A stretch of 64,000 nt of DNA from NCBI RefSeq assembly GCF_025370105.1, contig NZ_JANQBK010000004.1, forward strand, positions 310,001-374,000, written 5' to 3'. The notes beneath the pieces were generated by a model, which was given only the letters and a program-made list of their open reading frames with translations, did no database searches and had not been told where the DNA came from. Shown here in pieces: positions 26,072 through 34,393 of the stretch (position 1 is its first letter; the number at the start of each line of letters is the position of its first letter). The translations under genes and the position numbers were made by a program. The stretch comes from Sphingomonas hylomeconis. Lineage in GTDB: Bacteria > Pseudomonadota > Alphaproteobacteria > Sphingomonadales > Sphingomonadaceae.

Positions 26072-28078
26072 TCAGAACTCGTCCCAGTCGTCCGTCGAGC
26101 GCACCAACGCGGGCAATGCCGCAGCCGGCAACGGCTTGACTGGAGACAGATATCCTTGCGCGGTCGTCGCGATCGATCGGGTGGCCTGAGTGGCGGCGAC
26201 GGGGGCGGCGGGGGCGGCCGCCGACACCGTCTGGCTGTTGCGGAGCGCTGCCGGCCGGACGGCCCCGTTATGGCCACCATGACCCGGCGCCGAAACACTG
26301 GCCTTCCCAGGGGCCGCCAAGGCCGGCGGTGCGGCACGCGCCCCCTGATCGATCACGAAGGCCGACGTCTTGTGCGTCAGGACGGTCACTTCGCCATTCA
26401 GGTTGCGAGCCGCAGCGGATGCTTCCTCGACCATCGCGGCATTCTGCTGCGTCGCCTGGTCCATGTTCTGGATCGCGCTCGATATCTGCTCGATCGCCGC
26501 CGCCTGGGCGACATTGTCGGTCGACATGGCGCCCAGCAATTCGTGGACCACGGTCACGTCGCGCGAGATCGCGACCAGGGCATTGTCGACCTTCTGCACC
26601 GCCTCGACCGCCAGGCCGACGTCATTCTGCGTCGTCGTGAGCTGCTCGCGCGCGTGCCGCGCCTCTTCTTCAGAACGCATTGCCAACTGGCCGACCAGAT
26701 CGGCGACGACCGCGAAGCCGCGGCCGGACTCGCCCGCCCGGCCCGCTTCGACGGCCGCGTTCATTGCCAGCACGCGGGTCTGGAACGCGATCTTGTCGAG
26801 CCCTTCGATGACGCTGTCGATGCCCTTGGCGCTGTCGGCGACGCGGTGCATCGCCTGCACCGCCTCCCCTGCGGTACCGCGACCGCTGCCGACCGTCGCG
26901 ATCGCCTGATCGGCACGCTCAACCGTCCGCTGCGAATCGTCGGCGCCCTTGCGCAGCCGGTCGTTGATCTGAGTGACGGCAGCGGAGGTTTCTTCGAGCG
27001 ACGCTGCACTGGCCTCGGTGCGCCGCGCTAGGTCTTCGGACGCCTGCTCGATCTCGCGCGATCCCGCAGCGATCGAACGGCTGCTTTCCGACACTGCACC
27101 GATCAATTCGCGCAAACTCGACAAGGCGCCATTGTAATAGCGTTTGAGCCCCGCATAGCTTTCGGGGAAATCAGCCGCGATCGGCCGTGTGAGATCGCCC
27201 TTCGCCATCATTTCGAGATGCGACGACACCGTGTCGATGACCATTTTGAGATCGGCCTCCGCTTGGCGCTTGATCTCAACGTCCCGCGCCTGCTGTTCGG
27301 CGTTTCCGCGCAGCACCTCGAGCGCCGTGGCCATAGAGCCGACTTCGTCGCGACGATGGTTGCCGCGTATCTCGATGCCGACGTTGCCGCTTGCCAGCGA
27401 TCGCATGCTCTGTCCGATCGCAACCAGCGGGCCGCTGATCGTGCGTCGGGTTAGGAATACGCCGGTGCCGATCGCGACCGCGATCCCAGCCAGCCCGAGC
27501 AGGATCAGCCCGCGGCTGGTTGATGCGGCGCCGTCCCGCAATGCGGATGAGGTTGCTGCGCGCGAACGGGCGCTGCTGTCGATGAACTGCTGCAGTTCGT
27601 CGTGCAGGCGCGTCGCGACAAGATCGGCGCGGGCAAGCGTCGTGCGCGCCTGTTCGTTGTCGTTCGCCAAACCGAGCCGCGCCGCGCGCGACGTCACGTC
27701 CGCGAGGTCGACGAGCAAAGTATCGATGTTTGCGATCGCCGCGGCGTTGGCCGGCTCGGCCGATGCGACTTCCCGCAACGATTTGCGCGCTTCGGCATAG
27801 TCCTGTTGAATTTTCTCGGCGGCATCCACCGCAATCTTGCTGCGCCCGTCATAGGCCATCGTCTTGTAGCCGTTATACACGATATTACCGGCCAGTCGGC
27901 TGACATCGGCCAGACGCAGTGCATTCGACACGCGCCCCTCGACCAAATCCGCATATCCGTCGCTGACCGACTGCAGACGCGAGGAGCCATTGAGGACCAA
28001 GGCCATCGTTACTGCGCCGAGCATGAGCATCAGCGCCGCAATCTTTGCGGCAATCTTGAGGTTCGCAAAGGCGTTCAT
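26072..28078 (-). CDS. Methyl-accepting chemotaxis protein with CheR-tether C-terminus
   Basis: A 668-residue chemoreceptor. TM1 lies near residues 10-30, then a helical sensor, TM2 near 190-212 (GLILLGLAGIAVAIGTGVFL), HAMP, a second HAMP-like segment, and the signalling hairpin with tip IAFQTRVLAMNAAVEAGRAGE. The protein ends DDWDEF, fitting the W-x-x-F pentapeptide that docks CheR and CheB in receptors such as Tar (NWETF), joined by a long Ala/Pro-rich linker. I use the ATG at 28078 (MNAFANLKIAAKI), with GAGAG upstream. A CTATAGAT element 58 bases upstream may be its -10. Confidence 0.9.
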   Translation of the reverse strand: MNAFANLKIAAKIAALMLMLGAVTMALVLNGSSRLQSVSDGYADLVEGRVSNALRLADVSRLAGNIVYNGYKTMAYDGRSKIAVDAAEKIQQDYAEARKSLREVASAEPANAAAIANIDTLLVDLADVTSRAARLGLANDNEQARTTLARADLVATRLHDELQQFIDSSARSRAATSSALRDGAASTSRGLILLGLAGIAVAIGTGVFLTRRTISGPLVAIGQSMRSLASGNVGIEIRGNHRRDEVGSMATALEVLRGNAEQQARDVEIKRQAEADLKMVIDTVSSHLEMMAKGDLTRPIAADFPESYAGLKRYYNGALSSLRELIGAVSESSRSIAAGSREIEQASEDLARRTEASAASLEETSAAVTQINDRLRKGADDSQRTVERADQAIATVGSGRGTAGEAVQAMHRVADSAKGIDSVIEGLDKIAFQTRVLAMNAAVEAGRAGESGRGFAVVADLVGQLAMRSEEEARHAREQLTTTQNDVGLAVEAVQKVDNALVAISRDVTVVHELLGAMSTDNVAQAAAIEQISSAIQNMDQATQQNAAMVEEASAAARNLNGEVTVLTHKTSAFVIDQGARAAPPALAAPGKASVSAPGHGGHNGAVRPAALRNSQTVSAAAPAAPVAATQATRSIATTAQGYLSPVKPLPAAALPALVRSTDDWDEF

Positions 28079-28190
28079 CAACATCACTCTCTTGATGAGC
28101 CCGGGCACACGGCAGCGGCGCCACGGAAGATAAAGTATCTATAGTCGGCCCACCTGCCGTCCGATCACGGACGCGGCGTATTTCGCCGGG

Positions 28191-29051
28191 TCAGCGCAGA
28201 TAGTCGATCAGGCTCAACCCGCTCAATTGTCCGAACACCGAATAGCTCGCCTGCAGCATCGCTTTCTGCTGCGCGAGGTTCGTCGCGACCTCGCCGAGAT
28301 CGGCATCTTCCGCGCGCCCGATCACGTCCTTGAGCAGCAGCGCGCGCTGATCCGCGCGCGTCGCCAGTGTTTCGGCATCAGCCTGGCGCCGGCCATTCTC
28401 GGCATTGATCCCCCGCACGCCAATCATGGCCGTGTCGAGTTCCGCCTTTGCCGCGCGCAACGTATCGCGTTGCGCGGTTGTGACGGTGGCGCCGAACGGG
28501 CCGGCGTCCGACAGGGTCTTGAACACCCGCGCTATGGCCGTGCCGAGTTCGCCGGCCGCCACGCCATAGGTCAGATCGAGATGCTCGCCGACGCGCGCCG
28601 TCGCGCGTGCCGCACCGTTGCTGAAATCGTCCGCGGGATCGGCGGAGAGATCGGCGAGCTTCCTGGGCGCGAACGGCCGCTCCGACTGGCCACCGCCGAA
28701 CAACGGCACACCCGCTTCCTCGCTGTTGAGATGCGCGGCGAATTGCGCGAAGCCATTCTCGATCGCTTCCTGCAGACCCGCCCCCTCCCCCGTGCCGATC
28801 GCGTCGACCAGGCTTTGGCCAAGATCGCTGCCGACGGTTTCGACGCCGCCGATCGCCGCATCGTACAGCGACAGTGTCGTTCCCAGCCGCGTCGCCACGA
28901 CGGCCTGCGCCTCCTGTCGCGCCAGCAGCGACCGCGCCGACAAGGTGCGGATCGCGTCGCTGCCCAGCGCCGCGAAGTCGGACCCCTTGCTGCCTGTCGC
29001 GAGTTGCTTCTGGGTGACCGCAAGGCGCGCCTGATTGCGCTGTATCGCGTC
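28191..29051 (-). pseudogene. flgL: flgL, flagellar hook-associated protein 3, 5'-truncated at a rearrangement junction
   Basis: The frame encodes about 286 residues of FlgL, the hook-filament junction protein. It starts abruptly inside the N-terminal D0 helix (DAIQRNQARLAVTQKQLATG, then GSDFAALGSDAIRTLSARSLLARQ) and ends correctly (LQASYSVFGQLSGLSLIDYLR). About 15-20 N-terminal residues and the start codon are missing. Directly upstream, within 3 bases, lies the antisense of the flhA 3' part. The frame stays open upstream to 30155, but that is antisense flhA and cannot be FlgL. No ATG, GTG or TTG sits at a useful place. FlgK is absent too. Confidence 0.85.
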
Positions 29052-29699
29052 ACCGTCGTCGATGCCGGCACGATCATCACCACGCACCTGACCGAACTGG
29101 TCAAGGACAATATCGCCGATATGCTCAGCTATACCGAGGTGCAGAAGCTGCTCGGCGAGATCCATCCCGATTCGGCAAAGCTGGTCGCCGAACTCGTCCC
29201 GGCGCGCATCTCGATCTCCGGGGTGCAGCGCATCCTGCAGAACCTGCTCACCGAGGGCGTCTCGATCCGCGATATCCCGACCATTCTCGAGGGGATCGCG
29301 GAGGCGGCTCCGGTCACCGCCAATCTGACGCAGATGACCGAGCATATCCGCGCCCGGCTGGCCCGGCAGATTTCCGCGCAGCAAAGTCGCGAAGGCGCGA
29401 TCCCGATCGTCACCCTGTCCCCCGAATGGGACGAGACCTTTGCCGACAGTATCGTCGGCAATGGCGACGAGCGGCAGCTGGCCATGGCGCCGACGGCATT
29501 GCAGGGCTTCATCGCCGCGGTGCGCGAGACCTATGATCGCCTGGCCAGCGACGGTGAAATTCCCTGCCTGCTGACCAGCCCGTCGATCCGCCCCTTCGTG
29601 CGCTCGGTGATCGAGCGGGTGCGGCCGGCGACCGTGGTCCTGTCGCAGAACGAAATCCACGCCCGCGCGCGCATCCGCGCGCTCGGCAGCGTCGGATGA
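29049..29699 (+). pseudogene. flhA: flhA, flagellar export gate protein, 3' fragment only
   Basis: About 216 residues of the cytoplasmic domain of FlhA, starting abruptly at TVVDAGTIITTHLTELVKDN. Conserved blocks follow: VPARISISGVQRILQNLLTE, GVSIRDIPTILEGIAEAAP, and the C-terminal LLTSPSIRPFVRSVIERVRP, TVVLSQNEI, ending RALGSVG. Roughly 480 of some 700 residues, including all membrane helices, are missing. The fragment begins at the point where flgL is cut. A frame open upstream on this strand is antisense flgL, not FlhA. No promoter or start is evident, so this copy cannot form an export gate. Confidence 0.87.
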
Positions 29700-29730
29700 T
29701 GCGGGTGGCGTCCGACGGCGATCAACAGCC

Positions 29731-29740
29731 TCTATGATGG
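29731..29740 (+). promoter_or_regulatory. Possible -10 element of fliK-flgD
   Basis: TCTATGATGG stands 26 bases before the fliK GTG and resembles the elements before fliL and the small membrane gene. No clear -35. If real, it lets fliK-flgD be expressed despite the broken flhA upstream. Confidence 0.35.
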
Positions 29741-29765
29741 GGCACGTGCTGTTTGAGGGGTACCG

Positions 29766-31274
29766 GTGCCGATCGCTGCGATGACTATGCCGCTGACGTC
29801 GACGACCTTGGCCACGGCGACCGCCACGCGATCCGACATCGCGTTCAGCGTAACGGCGCCGGTCGCCGCGGCGGCGGGGCCGGCATCGAACCTCGCCAGC
29901 GGTGCCGGGCCGGCTTCCCCCCCCATCGTGACGCTGGCCACGGCGACAGGCATCTACTCGCCTCAATCGCCGAGCAAACCGTCCGCCCCGAACGCCGGCA
30001 CGGTATCGGACAGCGGGACGGCGATCTCGTCGCCGGTCACCGCCCCGGGTGACGCGGCATATGGTTCGCCCGATCCCCGCTCCACACCGACCTGCGCCGC
30101 CGATCCGGGCGACGGTGAAGCGCCGCGCACCCGTTGCGGTACGGTCGGTGCGCATCGGCCAACGTTCGTGCCGGGTACGCTGCGCCGGAGCGCCCCCAAC
30201 GAGCCGGCATCGCCGGCCATCGCCGCCGCGACTGCAGGGCAGGAAAAGCTCGCCCCGGTGCTGCCGCTAGTCAAGCGCGTCGCAGCACCGCGCGCGCTGC
30301 GTGCTGCGGCTGACGTCATGATCGGCGAACGCGACGGATCGCCGCCTCCGATCGGGCAGGCGCGCCATGCCGATGGCGCGATGGTCCCGCAGACGGTGCC
30401 GGTCGCCATCGCACTCGCCACAAAGAACCCGCCAGATGCGGCGGCCCCGTCGCCGTCGTCGGCGCACATGGCGGGCGATGTCCTAGCCGCCCACGCCGGC
30501 ACCCCGGGCACGGAGGCGTCTGCCCCCCCTGCCCCCACCGGCGCGGCGCGCTTCGCAAACGCGGTCGATTCCACGGAGCCAGCGGACCTGTCGGCGCGCC
30601 GTGTCGCGGGCGAAGCGGTCGATGCCGCCGTGGGGGCCAGGAGCGATCCCGCGCCGCCCACGCAGCGCCTGGAATCCAGCGTCATGCGGCAATTCGAGGC
30701 GGCCGAGAAGAACGGCGCGCTGCCATCGCCGCCGCTGCCGCGCGATCCGACCGCCGTCGCGCCCGGGACGGCGATCGATGGGTCGATCGCATCCGATCAG
30801 CGCGCGGTGAGATCGTCTCCGGCCGAGCCGCTTGCCATGCCCCGCGCGCGCGCCGCGACGATCGGCCGGGACGTCGGCTCGATCGTCGCCAAAGTCGCGG
30901 CGAGCGGGCGATCGAGCACCATCGTGATCCGGCTCGACCCGGTCGAACTCGGTCGCGTCGAGATCCGCATGGAGATCGATGCCCATGGCAAGCTGCGCGC
31001 GGTGATCGCCGCCGATCAACCGGCGGCGCTCGATCTGCTGCGTCGCGATGCCGACACGCTGGGGCGCACGCTGATCGAGAACGGCTTTAGCGCCGACGGC
31101 GCGACCCTGCGATTCGAAACGCGCAGCGGCGGGCAGGGAACGGGGTCACGCCATTGGACCCCGTCGGCGCCGCTTGCGCCGGACTCGCGCGGCGATCCGG
31201 CCGATTTCGTCCAGACGCCGCCACCTGCAACCAAGCGCACAGGCCTGACAGGCCGTGTCGATGTCTTTGCCTGA
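29766..31274 (+). CDS. fliK: Flagellar hook-length control protein FliK
   Basis: A 502-residue export substrate that measures hook length and switches export specificity. The first 370 residues are low-complexity, rich in Ala, Pro, Ser and Thr, as is typical of the FliK ruler. The C-terminal Flg_hook domain (about 375-475) is clear: SSTIVIRLDPVELGRVEIRM, DAHGKLRAVIAADQPAALDLLRRDADTLGRTLIENGF cut by loops. GTG start with GAGGGG 5 bases upstream; an ATG at 29781 is an alternative. It overlaps the leader of flgD by some 10 bases short of its start. Confidence 0.88.
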   Translation: MPIAAMTMPLTSTTLATATATRSDIAFSVTAPVAAAAGPASNLASGAGPASPPIVTLATATGIYSPQSPSKPSAPNAGTVSDSGTAISSPVTAPGDAAYGSPDPRSTPTCAADPGDGEAPRTRCGTVGAHRPTFVPGTLRRSAPNEPASPAIAAATAGQEKLAPVLPLVKRVAAPRALRAAADVMIGERDGSPPPIGQARHADGAMVPQTVPVAIALATKNPPDAAAPSPSSAHMAGDVLAAHAGTPGTEASAPPAPTGAARFANAVDSTEPADLSARRVAGEAVDAAVGARSDPAPPTQRLESSVMRQFEAAEKNGALPSPPLPRDPTAVAPGTAIDGSIASDQRAVRSSPAEPLAMPRARAATIGRDVGSIVAKVAASGRSSTIVIRLDPVELGRVEIRMEIDAHGKLRAVIAADQPAALDLLRRDADTLGRTLIENGFSADGATLRFETRSGGQGTGSRHWTPSAPLAPDSRGDPADFVQTPPPATKRTGLTGRVDVFA

Positions 31275-31284
31275 GGACCCTTCC

Positions 31285-31953
31285 ATGACCCTTTCGACGA
31301 CCTCCGCCGCCGGCAGCGCATCGCCCGCCGCCGCCTCCACCCAATCGGCGCTCGCCAAATTGTCGTCCGACACGAGCATGTTTCTGAAGCTGCTGACCAC
31401 GCAGATGCAGAATCAGGATCCGCTCGATCCGATGGACACCTCCGCCTACACGCAGCAACTCGTCCAGTTCTCGCAGGTCGAGCAGTCGATCCAGCAGAGC
31501 CAGTCGCTGAAGGACATCCTCACCACGCTGAAGACGCGCGACCTGACCGACGCGGCATCACTGATCGGGCGCTCGGCCAGTCTCGATACGCCGGTGGCGG
31601 GGTTGCGCGACGGCGCGCCGGCCAGCTGGCATTACGCCACCGATCGCCCCGCCGCGCGCGTGATCGCCACGGTCAGCGATGCCGATGGGACGACCGTCGC
31701 GACCCGCACGCTCGACGCGTCGGCCGGCGATTTCGTGTGGGACGGACGGGATGCCAACGGCAACCGCGTGCCGGCCGGCGCCTATTCGCTGACCATCAGC
31801 GCGACCGACGCGGCAGGATCGCGCGTCCCGGCGACCGTCACCGCGCAGGGCATCATCGACGAGGTCGTGGTCGATGGCGGCACCCTATCGGTCGTCGCCA
31901 ACGGGCAGCGTTACCCCATCGCGCTGCTCAAGCAGCTCGCGCTGGCCTCGTGA
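31285..31953 (+). CDS. flgD: Flagellar hook assembly protein FlgD
   Basis: A 222-residue hook cap protein. The signature MFLKLLTTQMQNQDPLDPMD and TSAYTQQLVQFSQVEQSIQQ is intact near residues 30-70. The FLIG-like Tudor-Fn domain follows with DFVWDGRDANGNRVPAGAYSL. I use the ATG at 31285, with GAGGA upstream, over the start at 31255 inside fliK. flgE, normally next, is not here, so the usual flgD-flgE order is broken. Confidence 0.94.
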   Translation: MTLSTTSAAGSASPAAASTQSALAKLSSDTSMFLKLLTTQMQNQDPLDPMDTSAYTQQLVQFSQVEQSIQQSQSLKDILTTLKTRDLTDAASLIGRSASLDTPVAGLRDGAPASWHYATDRPAARVIATVSDADGTTVATRTLDASAGDFVWDGRDANGNRVPAGAYSLTISATDAAGSRVPATVTAQGIIDEVVVDGGTLSVVANGQRYPIALLKQLALAS

Positions 31954-31988
31954 CCGACGCGAACGCATCGCCGCCATCCGGGCGTCGC

Positions 31989-32013
31989 GCCGTCCGCGGG
32001 GGCCGCGGACGGC
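31989..32013 (+). terminator. Strong hairpin behind flgD
   Basis: GCCGTCCGCGG-GGG-CCGCGGACGGC is a perfect 11-base-pair stem, 36 bases after the flgD stop. It is followed by CCTTCC rather than a T-run, so it may be a weak or Rho-assisted terminator or an mRNA end protector. Confidence 0.55.
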
Positions 32014-32079
32014 CCTTCCACCGGCCGTCTCAGAAATTGTTAACGACACGCGCGTAATGCGGACGAAGGTTCAAGGGCC

Positions 32080-34062
32080 ATGTCAACGCTAGCCAAACCA
32101 CTCACGACGCCCGATTGTGATCGCCCGCTCGTCGTAGCGCAACTGCTCCATTTCCGGCAGCAGGTCCCCTGGATGTACGGCCTGCTGATCGTCAATGCGA
32201 TAGCGTTGGCCTATTCGCATGCCGGGCTTGCGCCGCGCTATCTGACCCATGGCGTGCCGGTATTGCTGGTGACGCTCGGCCTATGGCGCCTGTTCCGCTG
32301 GCTGCTGCCGCCGACGCGCCAGATGCTCGATGCCGTCGAAGCGACGCGGATCATTCGCCGGTCCACGATCCTGGGCGCCGTCTTTTCGATCCTCTTCGTG
32401 TCCTGGGCGATCGCGCTCAATCAGTATGGCGGTGCGTACGAACAGGGCCATGTCGTGCTGTTCATCGGCATCACGGTGCTCGGCTGCCTGTTTTGCCTCA
32501 CGCATCTGCCCCGCGCGGCGATGATTGTCGGTCTGTTCGTCACCACGCCCTTCCTCGCTTATTGCCTGTTCAGCGGGAACGGCGTGTTCGTCGCGATCGG
32601 CCTCAATATTGCCCTGGTCAACGCCGTTGCCCTGAAGGTGCTGAAGGATGCGCATCGCGTGTTCAACGATCTGGTCATGTCGCATGGCGCTTTGACGACC
32701 GAGCGGCGTCAGGCCGAAAAGCTCAGCGACGAAAATCGCCGTCTGGCCCATACCGATTCGCTCACCGGCCTGCCCAACCGGCGCTACTTCTTCGGCCGGC
32801 TCGAAACGCTCCTGGCGGATACCGAGACGCAGACGGGCGCGTCTTTTTGCGTCGGGGTGCTCGATCTCGATCGCTTCAAGCCGATCAACGATACGTACGG
32901 CCATGGGTACGGCGATCGCCTGCTCGGCGTGATCGGGCAGCGGCTGGCCGCCGCCGCGACGCCCGACATGATGATCGCCCGGCTGGGCGGCGACGAATTC
33001 GGCGTCCTCTACATCGGCCCCGCCACCCAGGCGGAGTGCGCGATTCGCCGGCTGTGCACGATGATCAGCGCGCCGATGACGCTGGGTGACGTCAATGTCG
33101 CGATCGGATGCTCGGGCGGGATCGCCGCCTATCCGGAGGCCGGGACGACCGCGCACGAATTGTTCGATCGCGCCGATCTGGCGCTGTATCACGCCAAGTC
33201 GACGCGACGCGGCGATTGCGGCATTTTCTCCGCTGCATGCGAATCGTCGATGCATCCGGGTGCGCAGATCGAGGAGGCGTTGCAGCGCGCCGACCTGGCG
33301 CAGGACATCGACGTCTATTTCCAGCCGATCTTCGACACGCAGACGATGGCGATCAGCGGGGTGGAGGCGCTGGCGCGATGGACCGCGACGGGCATCGGCG
33401 CGGTGCCGCCCGGAACGCTTTTTACCGCCGCCGAACAATTGGGCATGGTCAACGCGGTGACGCTCGCCGTCTTCCAGCGCGCGCTGCAGGGCATCGCGCA
33501 GCTGCCCGATACGATCTCCTTGTCATTCAACCTCAGCGCCCAGGATATCCTCTCGCCGCCCACGATGCGCGAGATCGTGCGCCTGGTGGTCGCCTCCCCG
33601 ATCGATCCGCGCCGGATCATCCTGGAATTGACCGAATCGTCGCTCCGGGGCGACATCGCGGCGATCGCCGACGCGCTCCAGCATGTCCGCCGGCTGGGCA
33701 TGAGGACCGCGTTGGACGATTTCGGCTCGGGCTACGCCAATCTGGAATCGCTGCATCGCCTGCCGCTCGATATCCTGAAGGTCGATCGCTCGTTCCTCGG
33801 CGTGCCGGGCGCACAGACCGGTCGCGGCATGGTATCGGCGATCCATAATCTCGCGCGCGCGCTGTCGCTCGAATGCACGATCAAGGGCATCGAGAACGAT
33901 ACCCAATTGCTCGAAGTCTCGCTGGCGGGATATCGCTATGCCCAGGGCTATCTGCTGGCGCGACCGATGCCGCTCGACGCCGTCTTGATGACGCTGGTCG
34001 AGCGGGAGACACGCTTGCCGGACACCGGCGCGCCAAGCGTCAGACCGGCACGCCGCGCGTAA
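32080..34062 (+). CDS. Membrane GGDEF-EAL protein (c-di-GMP turnover)
   Basis: A 660-residue protein. The N-terminal 190 residues carry about five membrane helices. Then comes a GGDEF domain with intact RLGGDEFGVLY and LTGLPNRRYF (diguanylate cyclase), and an EAL domain with EALARW, FNLSAQ, ELTESSL, DDFGSGYANLES and KVDRSF. One EAL residue is odd: the usual EGVE loop reads KGIE, replacing a conserved active-site glutamate by lysine, so phosphodiesterase activity may be impaired and cyclase activity may dominate. No I-site RxxD is evident before GGDEF. It follows the flagellar genes, fitting a switch between swimming and attachment. ATG at 32080. Confidence 0.92.
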   Translation: MSTLAKPLTTPDCDRPLVVAQLLHFRQQVPWMYGLLIVNAIALAYSHAGLAPRYLTHGVPVLLVTLGLWRLFRWLLPPTRQMLDAVEATRIIRRSTILGAVFSILFVSWAIALNQYGGAYEQGHVVLFIGITVLGCLFCLTHLPRAAMIVGLFVTTPFLAYCLFSGNGVFVAIGLNIALVNAVALKVLKDAHRVFNDLVMSHGALTTERRQAEKLSDENRRLAHTDSLTGLPNRRYFFGRLETLLADTETQTGASFCVGVLDLDRFKPINDTYGHGYGDRLLGVIGQRLAAAATPDMMIARLGGDEFGVLYIGPATQAECAIRRLCTMISAPMTLGDVNVAIGCSGGIAAYPEAGTTAHELFDRADLALYHAKSTRRGDCGIFSAACESSMHPGAQIEEALQRADLAQDIDVYFQPIFDTQTMAISGVEALARWTATGIGAVPPGTLFTAAEQLGMVNAVTLAVFQRALQGIAQLPDTISLSFNLSAQDILSPPTMREIVRLVVASPIDPRRIILELTESSLRGDIAAIADALQHVRRLGMRTALDDFGSGYANLESLHRLPLDILKVDRSFLGVPGAQTGRGMVSAIHNLARALSLECTIKGIENDTQLLEVSLAGYRYAQGYLLARPMPLDAVLMTLVERETRLPDTGAPSVRPARRA

Positions 34063-34153
34063 CCGCACGAGCATCGCATGCACCATCGGCGCACGCTGAC
34101 GCGTGACGGCCGAACTGTCGTGTCGGCAACAATGTGGGCGACCTGTAAGTCGC

Positions 34154-34228
34154 TGGAGCGGGCGAAGGGATTCGAACCCTCGACCCCAACCTTGGCAAGG
34201 TTGTGCTCTACCCCTGAGCTACGCCCGC
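34154..34228 (-). tRNA. tRNA-Gly (anticodon GCC)
   Basis: A complete cloverleaf of 75 bases with encoded CCA. Acceptor arms GCGGGCG and CGCCCGC pair, the D-stem is GCTC/GAGC, the anticodon stem CAACC/GGTTG encloses TTGCCAA with anticodon GCC, and the T-stem GAGGG/CCCTT holds TTCGAAT. The rest of 34063-34393 shows no further gene, only a short GC hairpin at about 34239-34262 upstream of the tRNA. Confidence 0.96.
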
Positions 34229-34393
34229 TCTGGCGCCTATCGCCCCTGCCGGAGACCGGAGGGGCGGGGTAGGTGGCGGCCTCTAACAGCGGTATCGCGA
34301 TCCGGCAACCCCCGTTCGAGATATAGCCGAAAAGGCTTGGCGTGAGCGTGCGAGCGCCCACATAAGGCGGACACACGAGAGACGGAGTCGACC

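Noticed and set aside
28227..29699. A continuous 490-codon open frame on the plus strand
   Set aside because: The part before 29049 is antisense to flgL; only the end is FlhA.
29741..29746. CACGTG core as a third parS site
   Set aside because: Flanks (GG-CACGTG-CT) do not continue the palindrome, so ParB loading is unlikely.
28191..30155. A continuous 654-codon open frame on the minus strand
   Set aside because: Only the part below 29052 is FlgL. The rest is antisense to flhA and the fliK leader, and its composition is that of a shadow frame.
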